A stretch of DNA of 64,000 bases from Modestobacter lapidis (GTDB taxonomy: Bacteria > Actinomycetota > Actinomycetes > Mycobacteriales > Geodermatophilaceae): NCBI GenBank assembly GCA_019779905.1, contig JABAKE010000008.1, positions 1 to 64,000 on the forward strand, read 5' to 3'. Position numbers and translations under genes: made by a program. The notes under the pieces were generated by a model. It did not search any database. It was given only the letters and a program-made list of their open reading frames with translations, and was not told the origin of the DNA. Every line of letters starts with the position of its first letter. Position 1 is the stretch's first letter. Below are positions 34,073 through 42,261 of the stretch, piece by piece.

Positions 34073-34955
34073 GGGCGACCTCCTTCGTGCCGAACAGCCC
34101 GGACGGTCGGATGAGCAGGACCAGCAGCATCACGGCGTACGGCGTCACCTGGGCGAGGTCGCGGCCGAGGAACGTCAGGTCGCCCTGGTAGCCGGCGGAC
34201 AGCGTGGTCACGACGCCGATGATCAGTCCGCCGACCACCGCGCCGGGGAAGGAGTCGAACCCGCCGAGCACCCAGGCCGGGATCGCCGCCAGTGCGACCA
34301 GTCCCACCGTGGGGCTGATGCCGGGCGACGGGAACGAGGTGAGGAAGATCCCGGCCACGGCCGCCAGCGCGCCCGCGACGCCCCAGGCGCTCGCGGCCAC
34401 CCGGTTGAGCCGGATGCCCATCAGCTCCGCGGTTCCGCCGTCGGCGGCGGCCGCCCGCATCGCGATGCCCCAGTTGGTGAACTGGAACAGCGCCCACAGC
34501 ACCCCGACCACCACGGCCGTCACCAGGGCGGCGATCACCCGGGACAGCGGGATGCTGGAGCCGAGCACGTCGACGGTGCTGGTGCCCCAGGGCGCCCCGG
34601 TGGTGAGGGTGGCGGTGCCCAGCCGTCGGGTGAGCTCGGTGACCATCAGGACGTCGACGCCCAGGGTGAGGATCGCCAGCGTCCCGAGGTCCGCGGCGCG
34701 CACCCGGCGCATGATCACGACATCGATCACCACCGCGGCCAGCGCGGCCACCACGATGCCCAGCAGCAGCGCCGGCCAGAAGCCCAGGGCGTCGTTCGTC
34801 ACGCCCACGACGTAGGCGCCGAGCAGCAGGACCGAGCCGTGCGCGAAGTTCAGCACGTGCGTCGCCTTGAAGATCATGACGAAACCGAGCGCGATCAGCG
34901 CGTAGATCGCGCCCAGCGACAGCCCGTTGAGGACGAGGCCGAAGAGGTTGCTCAC
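34065..34955 (-). CDS. LivH-type ABC permease
   Basis: This 296-aa permease begins NLFGLVLNGLSLGAIYALIALGFVMIFKATHVLNFAHG, the hallmark LivH N terminus. It has seven to eight helices and the ATPase-contact loop RAAAADGGTAELMGIRLNRV. It overlaps the fused ATPase gene upstream by four bases and livM downstream by eight. The stop codon is TAG, which shows that UAG also ends ordinary proteins in this genome. Confidence 0.88.
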   Translation of the reverse strand: MSNLFGLVLNGLSLGAIYALIALGFVMIFKATHVLNFAHGSVLLLGAYVVGVTNDALGFWPALLLGIVVAALAAVVIDVVIMRRVRAADLGTLAILTLGVDVLMVTELTRRLGTATLTTGAPWGTSTVDVLGSSIPLSRVIAALVTAVVVGVLWALFQFTNWGIAMRAAAADGGTAELMGIRLNRVAASAWGVAGALAAVAGIFLTSFPSPGISPTVGLVALAAIPAWVLGGFDSFPGAVVGGLIIGVVTTLSAGYQGDLTFLGRDLAQVTPYAVMLLVLLIRPSGLFGTKEVARV

Positions 34956-36658
34956 CGCTCCTCCTCCTGCTCGGTGCCGAGGTAGGCCCGCAGCACGTCG
35001 GGGTCGGCCTGGACCTCGGCCGGGGTGCCGTCGGCGATCCGCCTGCCGAAGTCGAGCACCGTGACCCGGTCGGCCAGGCCCATGACGAACCGCATGTCGT
35101 GCTCGACCAGCACGATCGAGATGCCCAGCTCGCGCTGCACCGTGCCGATCGCCTCCTCCATCGCGACCGACTCGTTGAAGTTCATCCCGGCCACCGGCTC
35201 GTCGAGCAGCAACAGCCCCGGCTCGGCGCAGAGCGCGCGGGCCAGCTCGACCCGTTTGCGGTCGCCGTAGGGCAGCTCGCTGACCAGCTGGTGCAGCACG
35301 CCACCCAGGCCGAGCAGCTCGGCGGTGCGCACCACCGTCGCCTCCTGCGCGGCGGCCTCCCGGCGGGCGCCGGGCAGCCGCAGCGCGGCCGAGAAGAACC
35401 CCGTGCGCATGTGCCGGTGCCGGGCGACCAGCAGGTTGTCCAGGACCGTCTCGGTCGAGGACAGGGCCATGTTCTGGAACGTGCGGGAGATGCCGAGGGC
35501 GGCGATCTGGTGGCGCGGCAACCGGGTGAGGTCGCGCCCGCCGTACCGCGCTGCCCCCTCGGTCGCGGCGTACACCCCGCTGAGCACGTTCAGGCAGGTG
35601 GACTTGCCCGCGCCGTTGGGGCCGATGAGCGCGTGCAGGGAACCCGGCGCGACGGTGAACGACACGTCGGTGAGCGCGGTGATGCCACCGAACCGCACCG
35701 TCAGGCCCTCGACCACGAGGTCGTGCACCGCGGCGCCCGCCGGCCGCGCCGCTCCGGCATCCGCGGATGGGGCGCCGGTGGCGGTGGCGCCGGTTGGGGG
35801 GACGTCGGTGGCGGTGGCGCCGGCGGCGGGGACGTCGGTGGCGGGGGCGGCCTCCGCGCCCACGCCGAGGTACCGGTCGCGGACCTCGTCGGTGCGGGCC
35901 AGCTCGGCCGCCGGCCCCTGCAGGGAGATCTGGCCGACCTCGAGGACGAACGCGTGGTCGGCCACCCGCAGCGCCATCGCCGCGTTCTGCTCCACGAGCA
36001 CCACGGAGGTGCCCTGCCGGTTGATCTCGGTGATGACCTCACCGATCTGCTCGACGATGAGCGGTGCGAGCCCCAGCGACGGCTCGTCCAGCAGGAGCAG
36101 GCGGGGGCTGCCCATCAGCGCCCGGCCGATCGCCAGCATCTGCTGCTCGCCGCCGGACAGCAGCCCGGCGCGTTGCCGGCGCCGCTCGCGCAGGATCGGG
36201 AACAGGTCGTAGACCTCGCCGCGCGCCCTGTCGCGGGCCGCGGCATCCCGCGCCGCCGTCCCGCCGGCGCGGAGGTTCTCCTCGACGGTGAGGGCGGCGA
36301 AGACCCGCCGGCCCTCCGGTACCTGCAGCACTCCCCGGCGGACGACGTCGGACGCGCCGCGCCGGCCGATCGGCTCCCCACCGACGTGGATGGAGCCGCC
36401 GTCGATGGCGCCGCCCTCCCGGCCGAGCGTGCCCGAGATCGCCCGCAGGAGCGTGCTCTTGCCGGCTCCGTTGTTGCCCAGCACGGCGACGATGCCGCCG
36501 TCGGGAACCCACAGCGAGACCCCGCGCAGCGCCTGCACCGAGCCGGCGTAGGAGACGTGCAGGTCGGTCACCTCGAGCAGGGCATCCCGCGTCCCGGCCG
36601 TCGCGGCCGAGGAGCCGGTGGCTCCGCGCGCCTCAGCCACCGGGCCACCGCCACGCAC
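34952..36658 (-). CDS. Fused LivF-LivG ABC transporter ATPase
   Basis: This 568-aa protein contains two complete ATPase domains. The first (~27-260, LivF-like) has GNNGAGKST, LSGGEQQML and LLLLDEPS. The second (~312-565, LivG-like) has GPNGAGKST, LPYGDRKRVELARAL and LLLLDEPVAGMN. They are joined by a ~45-residue Ala/Thr/Pro linker encoded by DNA repeats at about 35772-35850. LivF and LivG are normally separate genes; the fusion fixes a 1:1 ratio. The GTG at 36658 has GGAG seven bases upstream. Confidence 0.88.
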   Translation of the reverse strand: MRGGGPVAEARGATGSSAATAGTRDALLEVTDLHVSYAGSVQALRGVSLWVPDGGIVAVLGNNGAGKSTLLRAISGTLGREGGAIDGGSIHVGGEPIGRRGASDVVRRGVLQVPEGRRVFAALTVEENLRAGGTAARDAAARDRARGEVYDLFPILRERRRQRAGLLSGGEQQMLAIGRALMGSPRLLLLDEPSLGLAPLIVEQIGEVITEINRQGTSVVLVEQNAAMALRVADHAFVLEVGQISLQGPAAELARTDEVRDRYLGVGAEAAPATDVPAAGATATDVPPTGATATGAPSADAGAARPAGAAVHDLVVEGLTVRFGGITALTDVSFTVAPGSLHALIGPNGAGKSTCLNVLSGVYAATEGAARYGGRDLTRLPRHQIAALGISRTFQNMALSSTETVLDNLLVARHRHMRTGFFSAALRLPGARREAAAQEATVVRTAELLGLGGVLHQLVSELPYGDRKRVELARALCAEPGLLLLDEPVAGMNFNESVAMEEAIGTVQRELGISIVLVEHDMRFVMGLADRVTVLDFGRRIADGTPAEVQADPDVLRAYLGTEQEEER

Positions 36659-36757
36659 CCGCGCACTCCACCCGCACGACCATCTGCTGCTCCCGACCCG
36701 TCATCCCGCGGAACTTCCCGATCGGCAGCGACCTGCCCGTCCTGGCGCCCGGACGCC

Positions 36758-38563
36758 TCATCCGCGCACGACCACCTGGGGCGGGAGCGGCTCCGCGTCG
36801 AGCAGGGCCACCAGGTCGGCCCGCCGCTCGCGCACGGCGGCCTGGTTGACGTAGCCCTTGTCGGTGATCTCCCCGGCGTCGAGGACCGGCGGCTCGCGCA
36901 GGACGAGGAGCCGCTCGACCCGCTGGGAGGAACCGCCGCCCTGGTCGGCCAGGTGCTGCATCGTCTGCGCCAGCTCCCGGCGCAGGGACTCCGCCGGCAC
37001 CCCGTCGGCATCGCAGCGTTCCGCGGCGTCCGGGCGCAGCCAGACCATCGCGGTCACGCAGTCGCCGTCCTGGCCGCAGATCACCGCGTCGGTGAGCAGG
37101 CCCTCGGAGGCGGACAGCAGGGCCGGCCGCAGCGTGCCGACGCTGACGAACGTGCCCGTCGACAGCTTGAAGTCCTCCGCGATCCGGCCGCGGAACAGCA
37201 GCCCGGCGGCGACGTCGGCGGGGTCGGCGAGCGTCACGGCGTCGCCGGTGCGGAAGAAGCCCTCCTCGTCGAAGGCGGCGGCGGTCAGGTCGGGACGGCC
37301 GTGGTAGCCGGGGGTCACGTTCGCCCCGCGCACCCGCAGCTCGGTCTTCTCCCCCACCGGCACCAGCGCCAGCTCCACGCCGGGCAGCGGCACGCCGAGG
37401 ACGTCGCTGCGGGTGATCGGGAAGTGCGCCGACGTCGCCGCGGGCGCGGTCTCGGTCAGCCCCCAGGAGGTGGTCATCTGCATCCGGGAACCGTGCTCGG
37501 CGGCCAGCGCCTGCAACCGGTCCCACAGGCGCTGCGGCAGGGCGGCCGCGGCGAAGAAGCCCAGCCGCAGGCGGTCGAGGAACGCCCGGGCCGCCTCCGG
37601 GTCCTGCTCGAGGGCCGGGAGCAGCGCGGCGTAGCCGGCGGGGACGTTGAAGTAGAGCGTCGGCCGGGCGTCGGCGAGGTTGCGCACCGTCCGGCCGATC
37701 AGCGGTGGTGCGGGCCGCCCGTCGTCGATCCACAGGGTGCCGCCGTTGACCAGCACCATGTTCAGGTCGTGGTTGCCGCCGAAGGTGTGGCTCCAGGGCA
37801 GCCAGTCCAGCAGCACCGGCGGCTCGTGCTCGAGGAACGGCCACGCCTGGCGCATCTGCTGCTGGTTGGCCATGAGCATGCCGTGGGTGTTGACGACGCC
37901 CTTGGGCTGGCCGGTCGATCCCGAGGTGAACAGGATCTTGGCGACGTCCTCCCGCCGCAGGGCGGCGCAGCGGCGGTCCACCTCCGGCGTGGGCTCGGCG
38001 CCGAAGCCGTCGAGGGCGACCGAGCCGGGCAGGTCGCCGTCCCGGCTCACGACCGGGCGGTTCCCGGCCACCGCGGCGACCGCATCGGCGAAGGTGGCGT
38101 CCTCGGCGACGATCAGGCCGGGGTCGACCACGTCGACCATCGCGCGCAGCTTGGCGTGGTCGGTGCTCTGCAGCGAGTAGGCGACGCTGGCCGGCACGAC
38201 CGGTGCGCCCACGGTCATCGCGGCCAGCGTGGCCACCAGGTGCAGCCGGCTGTTGCCCGAGACCACCATGACCGGCCGGTCGGCCAGCCCGTGGTCGAGC
38301 AGGCCCTGGGCCATCCGGTCGGCTGCCGCGCGGGCCTCGCCCCAGGTCAGCCGGAGCCAGCTGCCCTCGCCTCCGCGCTCGGCGGTCAGCAGGCGATCGG
38401 GGTGCTCGTCGCTGCCCCGGCGGAACTCGTGCACCGGGCTGACCGGGTGCGGGGCCAGCGGCACGGCCGACCGGATGACGAGGCGACCGTCCGGCCGCTG
38501 TTCCGCGGTGATCTGCGGCGATGCGAACGAGGCCTGCTCGCGGGTGTCCGAGCCAGCTGTCAC
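36758..38563 (-). CDS. Feruloyl-CoA-synthetase-like acyl-CoA ligase
   Basis: This is a 601-aa adenylate-forming ligase. The P-loop ILFTSGSTGQPKGVVNTHGMLMANQQQ and the following LLDWLPWSHTFGGNHDLNMVL are characteristic of feruloyl-CoA synthetases. It also has SWGLTETAPA, the ATP-binding RTGD and the hinge FRGRIAEDFKL. Expected reaction: ferulate or another hydroxycinnamate plus CoA and ATP to the CoA ester. It starts with GTG overlapping the thiolase stop and is followed, after 99 bases, by the transporter genes. Confidence 0.85.
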   Translation of the reverse strand: MTAGSDTREQASFASPQITAEQRPDGRLVIRSAVPLAPHPVSPVHEFRRGSDEHPDRLLTAERGGEGSWLRLTWGEARAAADRMAQGLLDHGLADRPVMVVSGNSRLHLVATLAAMTVGAPVVPASVAYSLQSTDHAKLRAMVDVVDPGLIVAEDATFADAVAAVAGNRPVVSRDGDLPGSVALDGFGAEPTPEVDRRCAALRREDVAKILFTSGSTGQPKGVVNTHGMLMANQQQMRQAWPFLEHEPPVLLDWLPWSHTFGGNHDLNMVLVNGGTLWIDDGRPAPPLIGRTVRNLADARPTLYFNVPAGYAALLPALEQDPEAARAFLDRLRLGFFAAAALPQRLWDRLQALAAEHGSRMQMTTSWGLTETAPAATSAHFPITRSDVLGVPLPGVELALVPVGEKTELRVRGANVTPGYHGRPDLTAAAFDEEGFFRTGDAVTLADPADVAAGLLFRGRIAEDFKLSTGTFVSVGTLRPALLSASEGLLTDAVICGQDGDCVTAMVWLRPDAAERCDADGVPAESLRRELAQTMQHLADQGGGSSQRVERLLVLREPPVLDAGEITDKGYVNQAAVRERRADLVALLDAEPLPPQVVVRG

Positions 38564-39744
38564 TCGGTCACCTCGATCACGAGCGCGGCGCCGGTGTCAC
38601 CCGCGGCGCAGCCGGTGAACAGACCGATGCCACCGCCGCGCAGCCGGAGGGTCTCGATCAGCTCGGCGATGGACCGCAGACCGGTGGGCCCCTGGGGGTG
38701 ACCGAAGACCAGGCTGCAGCCGTAGACGTTCATGTCCTCGACCTTCGCCCCGGTCTCGCGGGCGAAGAACAGGTCGTTGACGGCGAAGGGGTTGTGGGTG
38801 GTGATCGCCTGCACGTCGCCCATGTCCAGCCCGGCCGACTGCAGCGCGGACAGCGCGGCCGGCACGGGGGCCTGGGGCATCCGGCTCTTGGCCACCCGCG
38901 CGAAGCCGCTGGACAGGATCCGCACGATGCCCTCGCCGGAGAGCTCCCGCGCCCGGTCGGCCGTGGTGACCACCGCGCCGGCGCAGCCGTCGGCCGGGTG
39001 GGTCTGGGAGGCGAAGGTGTGCAGCGCGCCCGGTGCCGCGGGGGGCAGGGCGCCGATGCCGTCCCGGGTCTTGGGGCGGATGCCCTCGTCGGCGTCCAGG
39101 GTGAGCGGCTTCTTGCGCTGCGGGATCTCCACCGGCACCTGGTAGCGCCGCTGGAACGCCCGGTCCTCGGCGAGCCCGGCGGCGTACTGCTCCCAGCGCA
39201 GGGCGGTCAGGTCATCGAGCTCCTCGCGCGTGACGCCCATCTCCGCGGCGACCGCCTCGGCCGCGGCCAGCATGCCGGCACCGGCCCACGGGTCGCGGGC
39301 GAAGCTGTCGAGCACCCAGTGCGAGGTGACCGGCGCGCCGCCCATGGCGGCGGGCGCCGGCCAGGACAGCGTCGGCCCGTTGGAGATCCGGTCGGTGCCG
39401 ACGACCAGCTGCGGCCCCGTGCCCGCGGCCACCGCCCCCGCGGCGGCGTGCAGCGCCGCCACGCCGGTGGCGCAGGCCTGGCTGACCATCGGGCCGGTCA
39501 GCCCCTCGGCACCGAGCCTCGCCGCCAGGGTGGGGGCGCCGTAGAAGATGTCCCGCTGGGGCACCGTCCAGCCCAGCACCACCCCGTCGAACCCGGCCAG
39601 GTCCACCGACCGGTCGGCCAGCGCGCGGGAGGTCACCGCGACCGCCAGGTCCAGGCTGTTCACCTCGGCGAGCGTTCCCTGCCACTTGGCGAACGGCGAG
39701 GACCATGCGTGGCCCAGCGGGATCGCCACGTCGGCGTACTGCAT
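38560..39744 (-). CDS. Thiolase-family acyltransferase
   Basis: This 394-aa thiolase has the nucleophilic cysteine in SQACATGVAALH (~90), and later HNPFAVND, GCSLVFGHPQGPTG and the second catalytic cysteine in FTGCAAGDTGAALV. It should cleave or make a beta-ketoacyl-CoA; with the ligase next to it, cleavage of a shortened cinnamoyl side chain is likely. The ATG at 39744 follows GGAGG. It is the first gene of the minus-strand operon running to 31683. Confidence 0.83.
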   Translation of the reverse strand: MQYADVAIPLGHAWSSPFAKWQGTLAEVNSLDLAVAVTSRALADRSVDLAGFDGVVLGWTVPQRDIFYGAPTLAARLGAEGLTGPMVSQACATGVAALHAAAGAVAAGTGPQLVVGTDRISNGPTLSWPAPAAMGGAPVTSHWVLDSFARDPWAGAGMLAAAEAVAAEMGVTREELDDLTALRWEQYAAGLAEDRAFQRRYQVPVEIPQRKKPLTLDADEGIRPKTRDGIGALPPAAPGALHTFASQTHPADGCAGAVVTTADRARELSGEGIVRILSSGFARVAKSRMPQAPVPAALSALQSAGLDMGDVQAITTHNPFAVNDLFFARETGAKVEDMNVYGCSLVFGHPQGPTGLRSIAELIETLRLRGGGIGLFTGCAAGDTGAALVIEVTE

Positions 39745-39930
39745 CTTGCGCCTCCACCCGATCGGAATGTGATCCCGGCCATCCATTCATGGAACGGTCA
39801 CCCGGTCAAGATGGACAGGCGTCTAATACTTTGGGCGATGGAACGGGTGTGGCTGCGGGCCGGCACGCCCGCACCCATCCGAGGTAACGGCCGGCTCGCC
39901 GCCGTCGCGCCGGCCCGGCCGGCCGCGCCG

Positions 39931-40356
39931 TCAGCCGGCGGAGTCGACGACCCGGGAGAGCAGCGCGCGCAGCGTCGCCTGCTCCTCCTCGTTCAGGCAG
40001 CCCAGCGGACGCTGCTGCCCGCGAGTGGCCCGCCGGGCGGCCTGCCGGCGGACGCGCTGCCCCAGCGGAGTGCCCGCGACGAGCTTGGTGCGGCGGTCGG
40101 TGGCCGAGGGGCGGCGCTCGACCAGCCCGGCGTCGGCCAGCTCGTCGACCAGCTGGACGACCTGGCTCGGGTCGAGACCGAGCCGGCAGGCGAGATCGCG
40201 CTGCGACATCCCCTCGGCCGCACCGCACGCCAGCACGAGGACGGAGTAGTGCCGCACCCGGAGGCCGTGCTCGGCCAGTGCGGCATTCGTCGCCCGGGCG
40301 ACCAGACCGCTGGCGCGCGACAGGAGGAAGCCGGCGTCGTCGGTCAGTTCGGTCAC
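39931..40356 (-). CDS. MarR-family regulator (CouR/FerC-like)
   Basis: This 141-aa winged-helix regulator has RHYSVLVLACGAAEGMSQRDLACRLGLDPSQVVQLVDELADAGLVERRPSATDRR, the MarR core with its wing, at ~30-90. The GTG at 40356 follows GAGGGAGGC. It is divergent from the SDR-amidohydrolase-ligase operon and next to the thiolase-ligase operon. This is the same setting as CouR of Rhodococcus, a repressor released by p-coumaroyl-CoA. The effector here is inferred. Confidence 0.85.
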   Translation of the reverse strand: MTELTDDAGFLLSRASGLVARATNAALAEHGLRVRHYSVLVLACGAAEGMSQRDLACRLGLDPSQVVQLVDELADAGLVERRPSATDRRTKLVAGTPLGQRVRRQAARRATRGQQRPLGCLNEEEQATLRALLSRVVDSAG

Positions 40357-40369
40357 GCCGCTGCCTCCC

Positions 40370-40406
40370 TCAATGATTGACAAGCTCCACGATATCGCCC
40401 TAGCGT
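40370..40406 (+). promoter_or_regulatory. Promoter and MarR operator for the SDR operon
   Basis: A -35 TTGACA (40377-40382) and a -10-like TAGCGT (40401-40406) are 18 bases apart, 73 bases before the SDR start. The inverted repeat TCAATGATTGA (40370-40380) overlaps the -35, a position where a MarR repressor would block RNA polymerase. Confidence 0.55.
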
Positions 40407-40478
40407 CGGCCGCGGGAGTTCGAGGCCCGCCAGCGCGCCCCTCCCCGACACCCCGGTACGCACCGAGAAGGAGCCATC

Positions 40479-41390
40479 GTGGACCTGTCCGGCAAGGTAG
40501 CCATCGTCACCGGCAGCGGACGGGGGCTCGGCCTGGCCTACGCGCAGGAGCTGGCCCGCGCCGGCGCCGCCGTGGTCGTCAACGACGTCGACGAGGCGGT
40601 GGCCACCGCCGCGGTCGGGTCGATCACCGCCGCGGGCGGCACCGCCGTCGCCGAGGTGGTCGCGGTGGGCACCAGCGAGGCCGCGCAGGCCCTGGTCGAC
40701 CGGGCGGTGGGCGAGTTCGGCCGGCTCGACGTGCTGGTCAACAACGCCGGCATCCTGCGCGACACCACGCTGTGGAAGATGACCGACGAGCACTTCGACG
40801 CCGTGCTCACCACCCACCTGCGGGGCACCTTCACCTGCACCCGGGCCGCCGCGATCCGGATGCGCGAGCAGGGCGAGGGCGGCCGGATCATCTGCGTCGG
40901 CTCCCCCACCGGCCAGGTCGGCAACTTCGGCCAGACCAACTACGCCGCGGCCAAGGCCGGCATCGTCGGCATGGTGCGCACCTGGGCGATGGAGCTGGCC
41001 CGCGCGGAGATCACCGTCAACGCGATCGTGCCCGTGGCGGCCACCGCGATGACCGAGACCGTTCCGTTCGTGCAGCCCTACATCGAGATGCTGAAGAACG
41101 GCGAGCCGCTGCCGGCCTTCGCCCGGCAGGAGCTCGGCTTCGGCACGCCCGAGGACGCCGCCGGCCTGGTCGCCTTCCTCGCCTCCGACGCGGCGTCCGG
41201 GATCACCGGGCAGGCGGTCGGGATCGGCGGCGACCGGCTGGCGCTGTGGAGCCATCCCAGCGAGGTCGTCGTCGAGTTCGCCGAGGGCACCGGCTGGTCG
41301 CCCGACGCGATCGCCGAGGTGTGGCCGGAGAAGTTCGCCTCCGCTCAGCAGACCGTGGGCCAGCAGCTTCCGCAGGAGCCGGGCAAATGA
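40479..41390 (+). CDS. SDR-family hydroxyacyl-CoA dehydrogenase (CouN-like)
   Basis: This 303-aa short-chain dehydrogenase has TGSGRGLGLAYA for NAD(P), NNAG, a catalytic YAAAK (NYAAAKAGIVG) and serine in ICVGSPTG. It has a ~50-residue C-terminal extension after GGDRLALWSHP, typical of the MFE-2-type hydroxyacyl-CoA dehydrogenases. It would oxidise a 3-hydroxy-3-arylpropanoyl-CoA. The GTG follows AGAAGGAG, and the stop overlaps the amidohydrolase start. Confidence 0.84.
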   Translation: MDLSGKVAIVTGSGRGLGLAYAQELARAGAAVVVNDVDEAVATAAVGSITAAGGTAVAEVVAVGTSEAAQALVDRAVGEFGRLDVLVNNAGILRDTTLWKMTDEHFDAVLTTHLRGTFTCTRAAAIRMREQGEGGRIICVGSPTGQVGNFGQTNYAAAKAGIVGMVRTWAMELARAEITVNAIVPVAATAMTETVPFVQPYIEMLKNGEPLPAFARQELGFGTPEDAAGLVAFLASDAASGITGQAVGIGGDRLALWSHPSEVVVEFAEGTGWSPDAIAEVWPEKFASAQQTVGQQLPQEPGK

Positions 41391-42259
41391 CCGGCCTGGA
41401 CCTCGAGAAGCTGGTCGCGATCGACGTGCACGTGCACGTCGAGCAGGACCTGCACGGCCACCTGTCGATGGACGCCGAGCTGCTGGACGCGGCCGCCAAG
41501 TACTTCAAGGGCGAGCCGAACCACCCGACGGTGCCGGAGATCGCCGCGCACTACCGCGACCAGCAGATGGCCGCGATCGTCTTCACCGTCGACTCCGAGC
41601 TGGCCACCGGGCACCCGACGCTGTCCAACGAGGAGATCGCCGAGGCCGCCGCCCAGCACCCCGACGTGCTCATCCCGTTCGGCTCGATCGACCCGGCCCG
41701 GGGCGCGTCCGGCGTGCGGCTGGCCCGCCGGCTGGTCGAGGAGCACGGCGTCCGCGGGTTCAAGTTCCACCCGTCGATCCAGGCCTTCGAGCCCAACGAC
41801 CGGCGGCACTACCCGCTGTGGGCGGAGCTGGAGAGCCTCGGCGTCCCGGCGCTGTTCCACACCGGCCAGACCGGCATCGGCTCCGGCCTGCCCGGCGGGC
41901 GCGGGATCAAGCTGCGGTACTCCGACCCGATGCTGCTCGACGACGTCGCCGCCGACTTCCCGGGCCTCACGGTGATCATGGCGCACCCCTCCGTGCCCTG
42001 GCAGGACGCCGCGATCTCGATCGCCCAGCACAAGGCCAACGTCTACATCGACCTGTCCGGGTGGTCGCCCAAGTACTTCCCGCCGCAGCTGGTGCGGGCC
42101 GCGAACACGCTGCTGAAGAACAAGGTGCTCTTCGGCTCGGACTACCCGCTGCTGTCCCCCGAGCGGTGGATCGCCGACTTCGCCAAGCTGGAGATCCGCG
42201 ACGAGGTGCGGCCGCTGATCATGAAGGACAACGCCGTCCGCGCCCTGAAGCTGGGCTGA
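41387..42259 (+). CDS. Amidohydrolase-2 family hydrolase (CouO-like)
   Basis: This 290-aa TIM-barrel metal hydrolase of the ACMSD/amidohydrolase-2 family has the metal HxH in AIDVHVHVEQD, then GFKFHPS, FHTGQTG, IMAHPSVPW and the final FGSDYPLLSPERW. In the Rhodococcus cou pathway a protein of this family cleaves the aryl-beta-ketopropanoyl-CoA to the benzoic acid and acetyl-CoA; the adjacent SDR, ligase and MarR genes support that role. The start overlaps the SDR stop (ATGA) and has AGGAG upstream. Confidence 0.83.
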   Translation: MTGLDLEKLVAIDVHVHVEQDLHGHLSMDAELLDAAAKYFKGEPNHPTVPEIAAHYRDQQMAAIVFTVDSELATGHPTLSNEEIAEAAAQHPDVLIPFGSIDPARGASGVRLARRLVEEHGVRGFKFHPSIQAFEPNDRRHYPLWAELESLGVPALFHTGQTGIGSGLPGGRGIKLRYSDPMLLDDVAADFPGLTVIMAHPSVPWQDAAISIAQHKANVYIDLSGWSPKYFPPQLVRAANTLLKNKVLFGSDYPLLSPERWIADFAKLEIRDEVRPLIMKDNAVRALKLG

Positions 42260-42261
42260 GC

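Noticed and set aside
35767-36024. A separate small Arg/Gly-rich gene at the linker repeats
   Set aside because: It is an out-of-phase reading of the repeats that encode the LivF-LivG linker.
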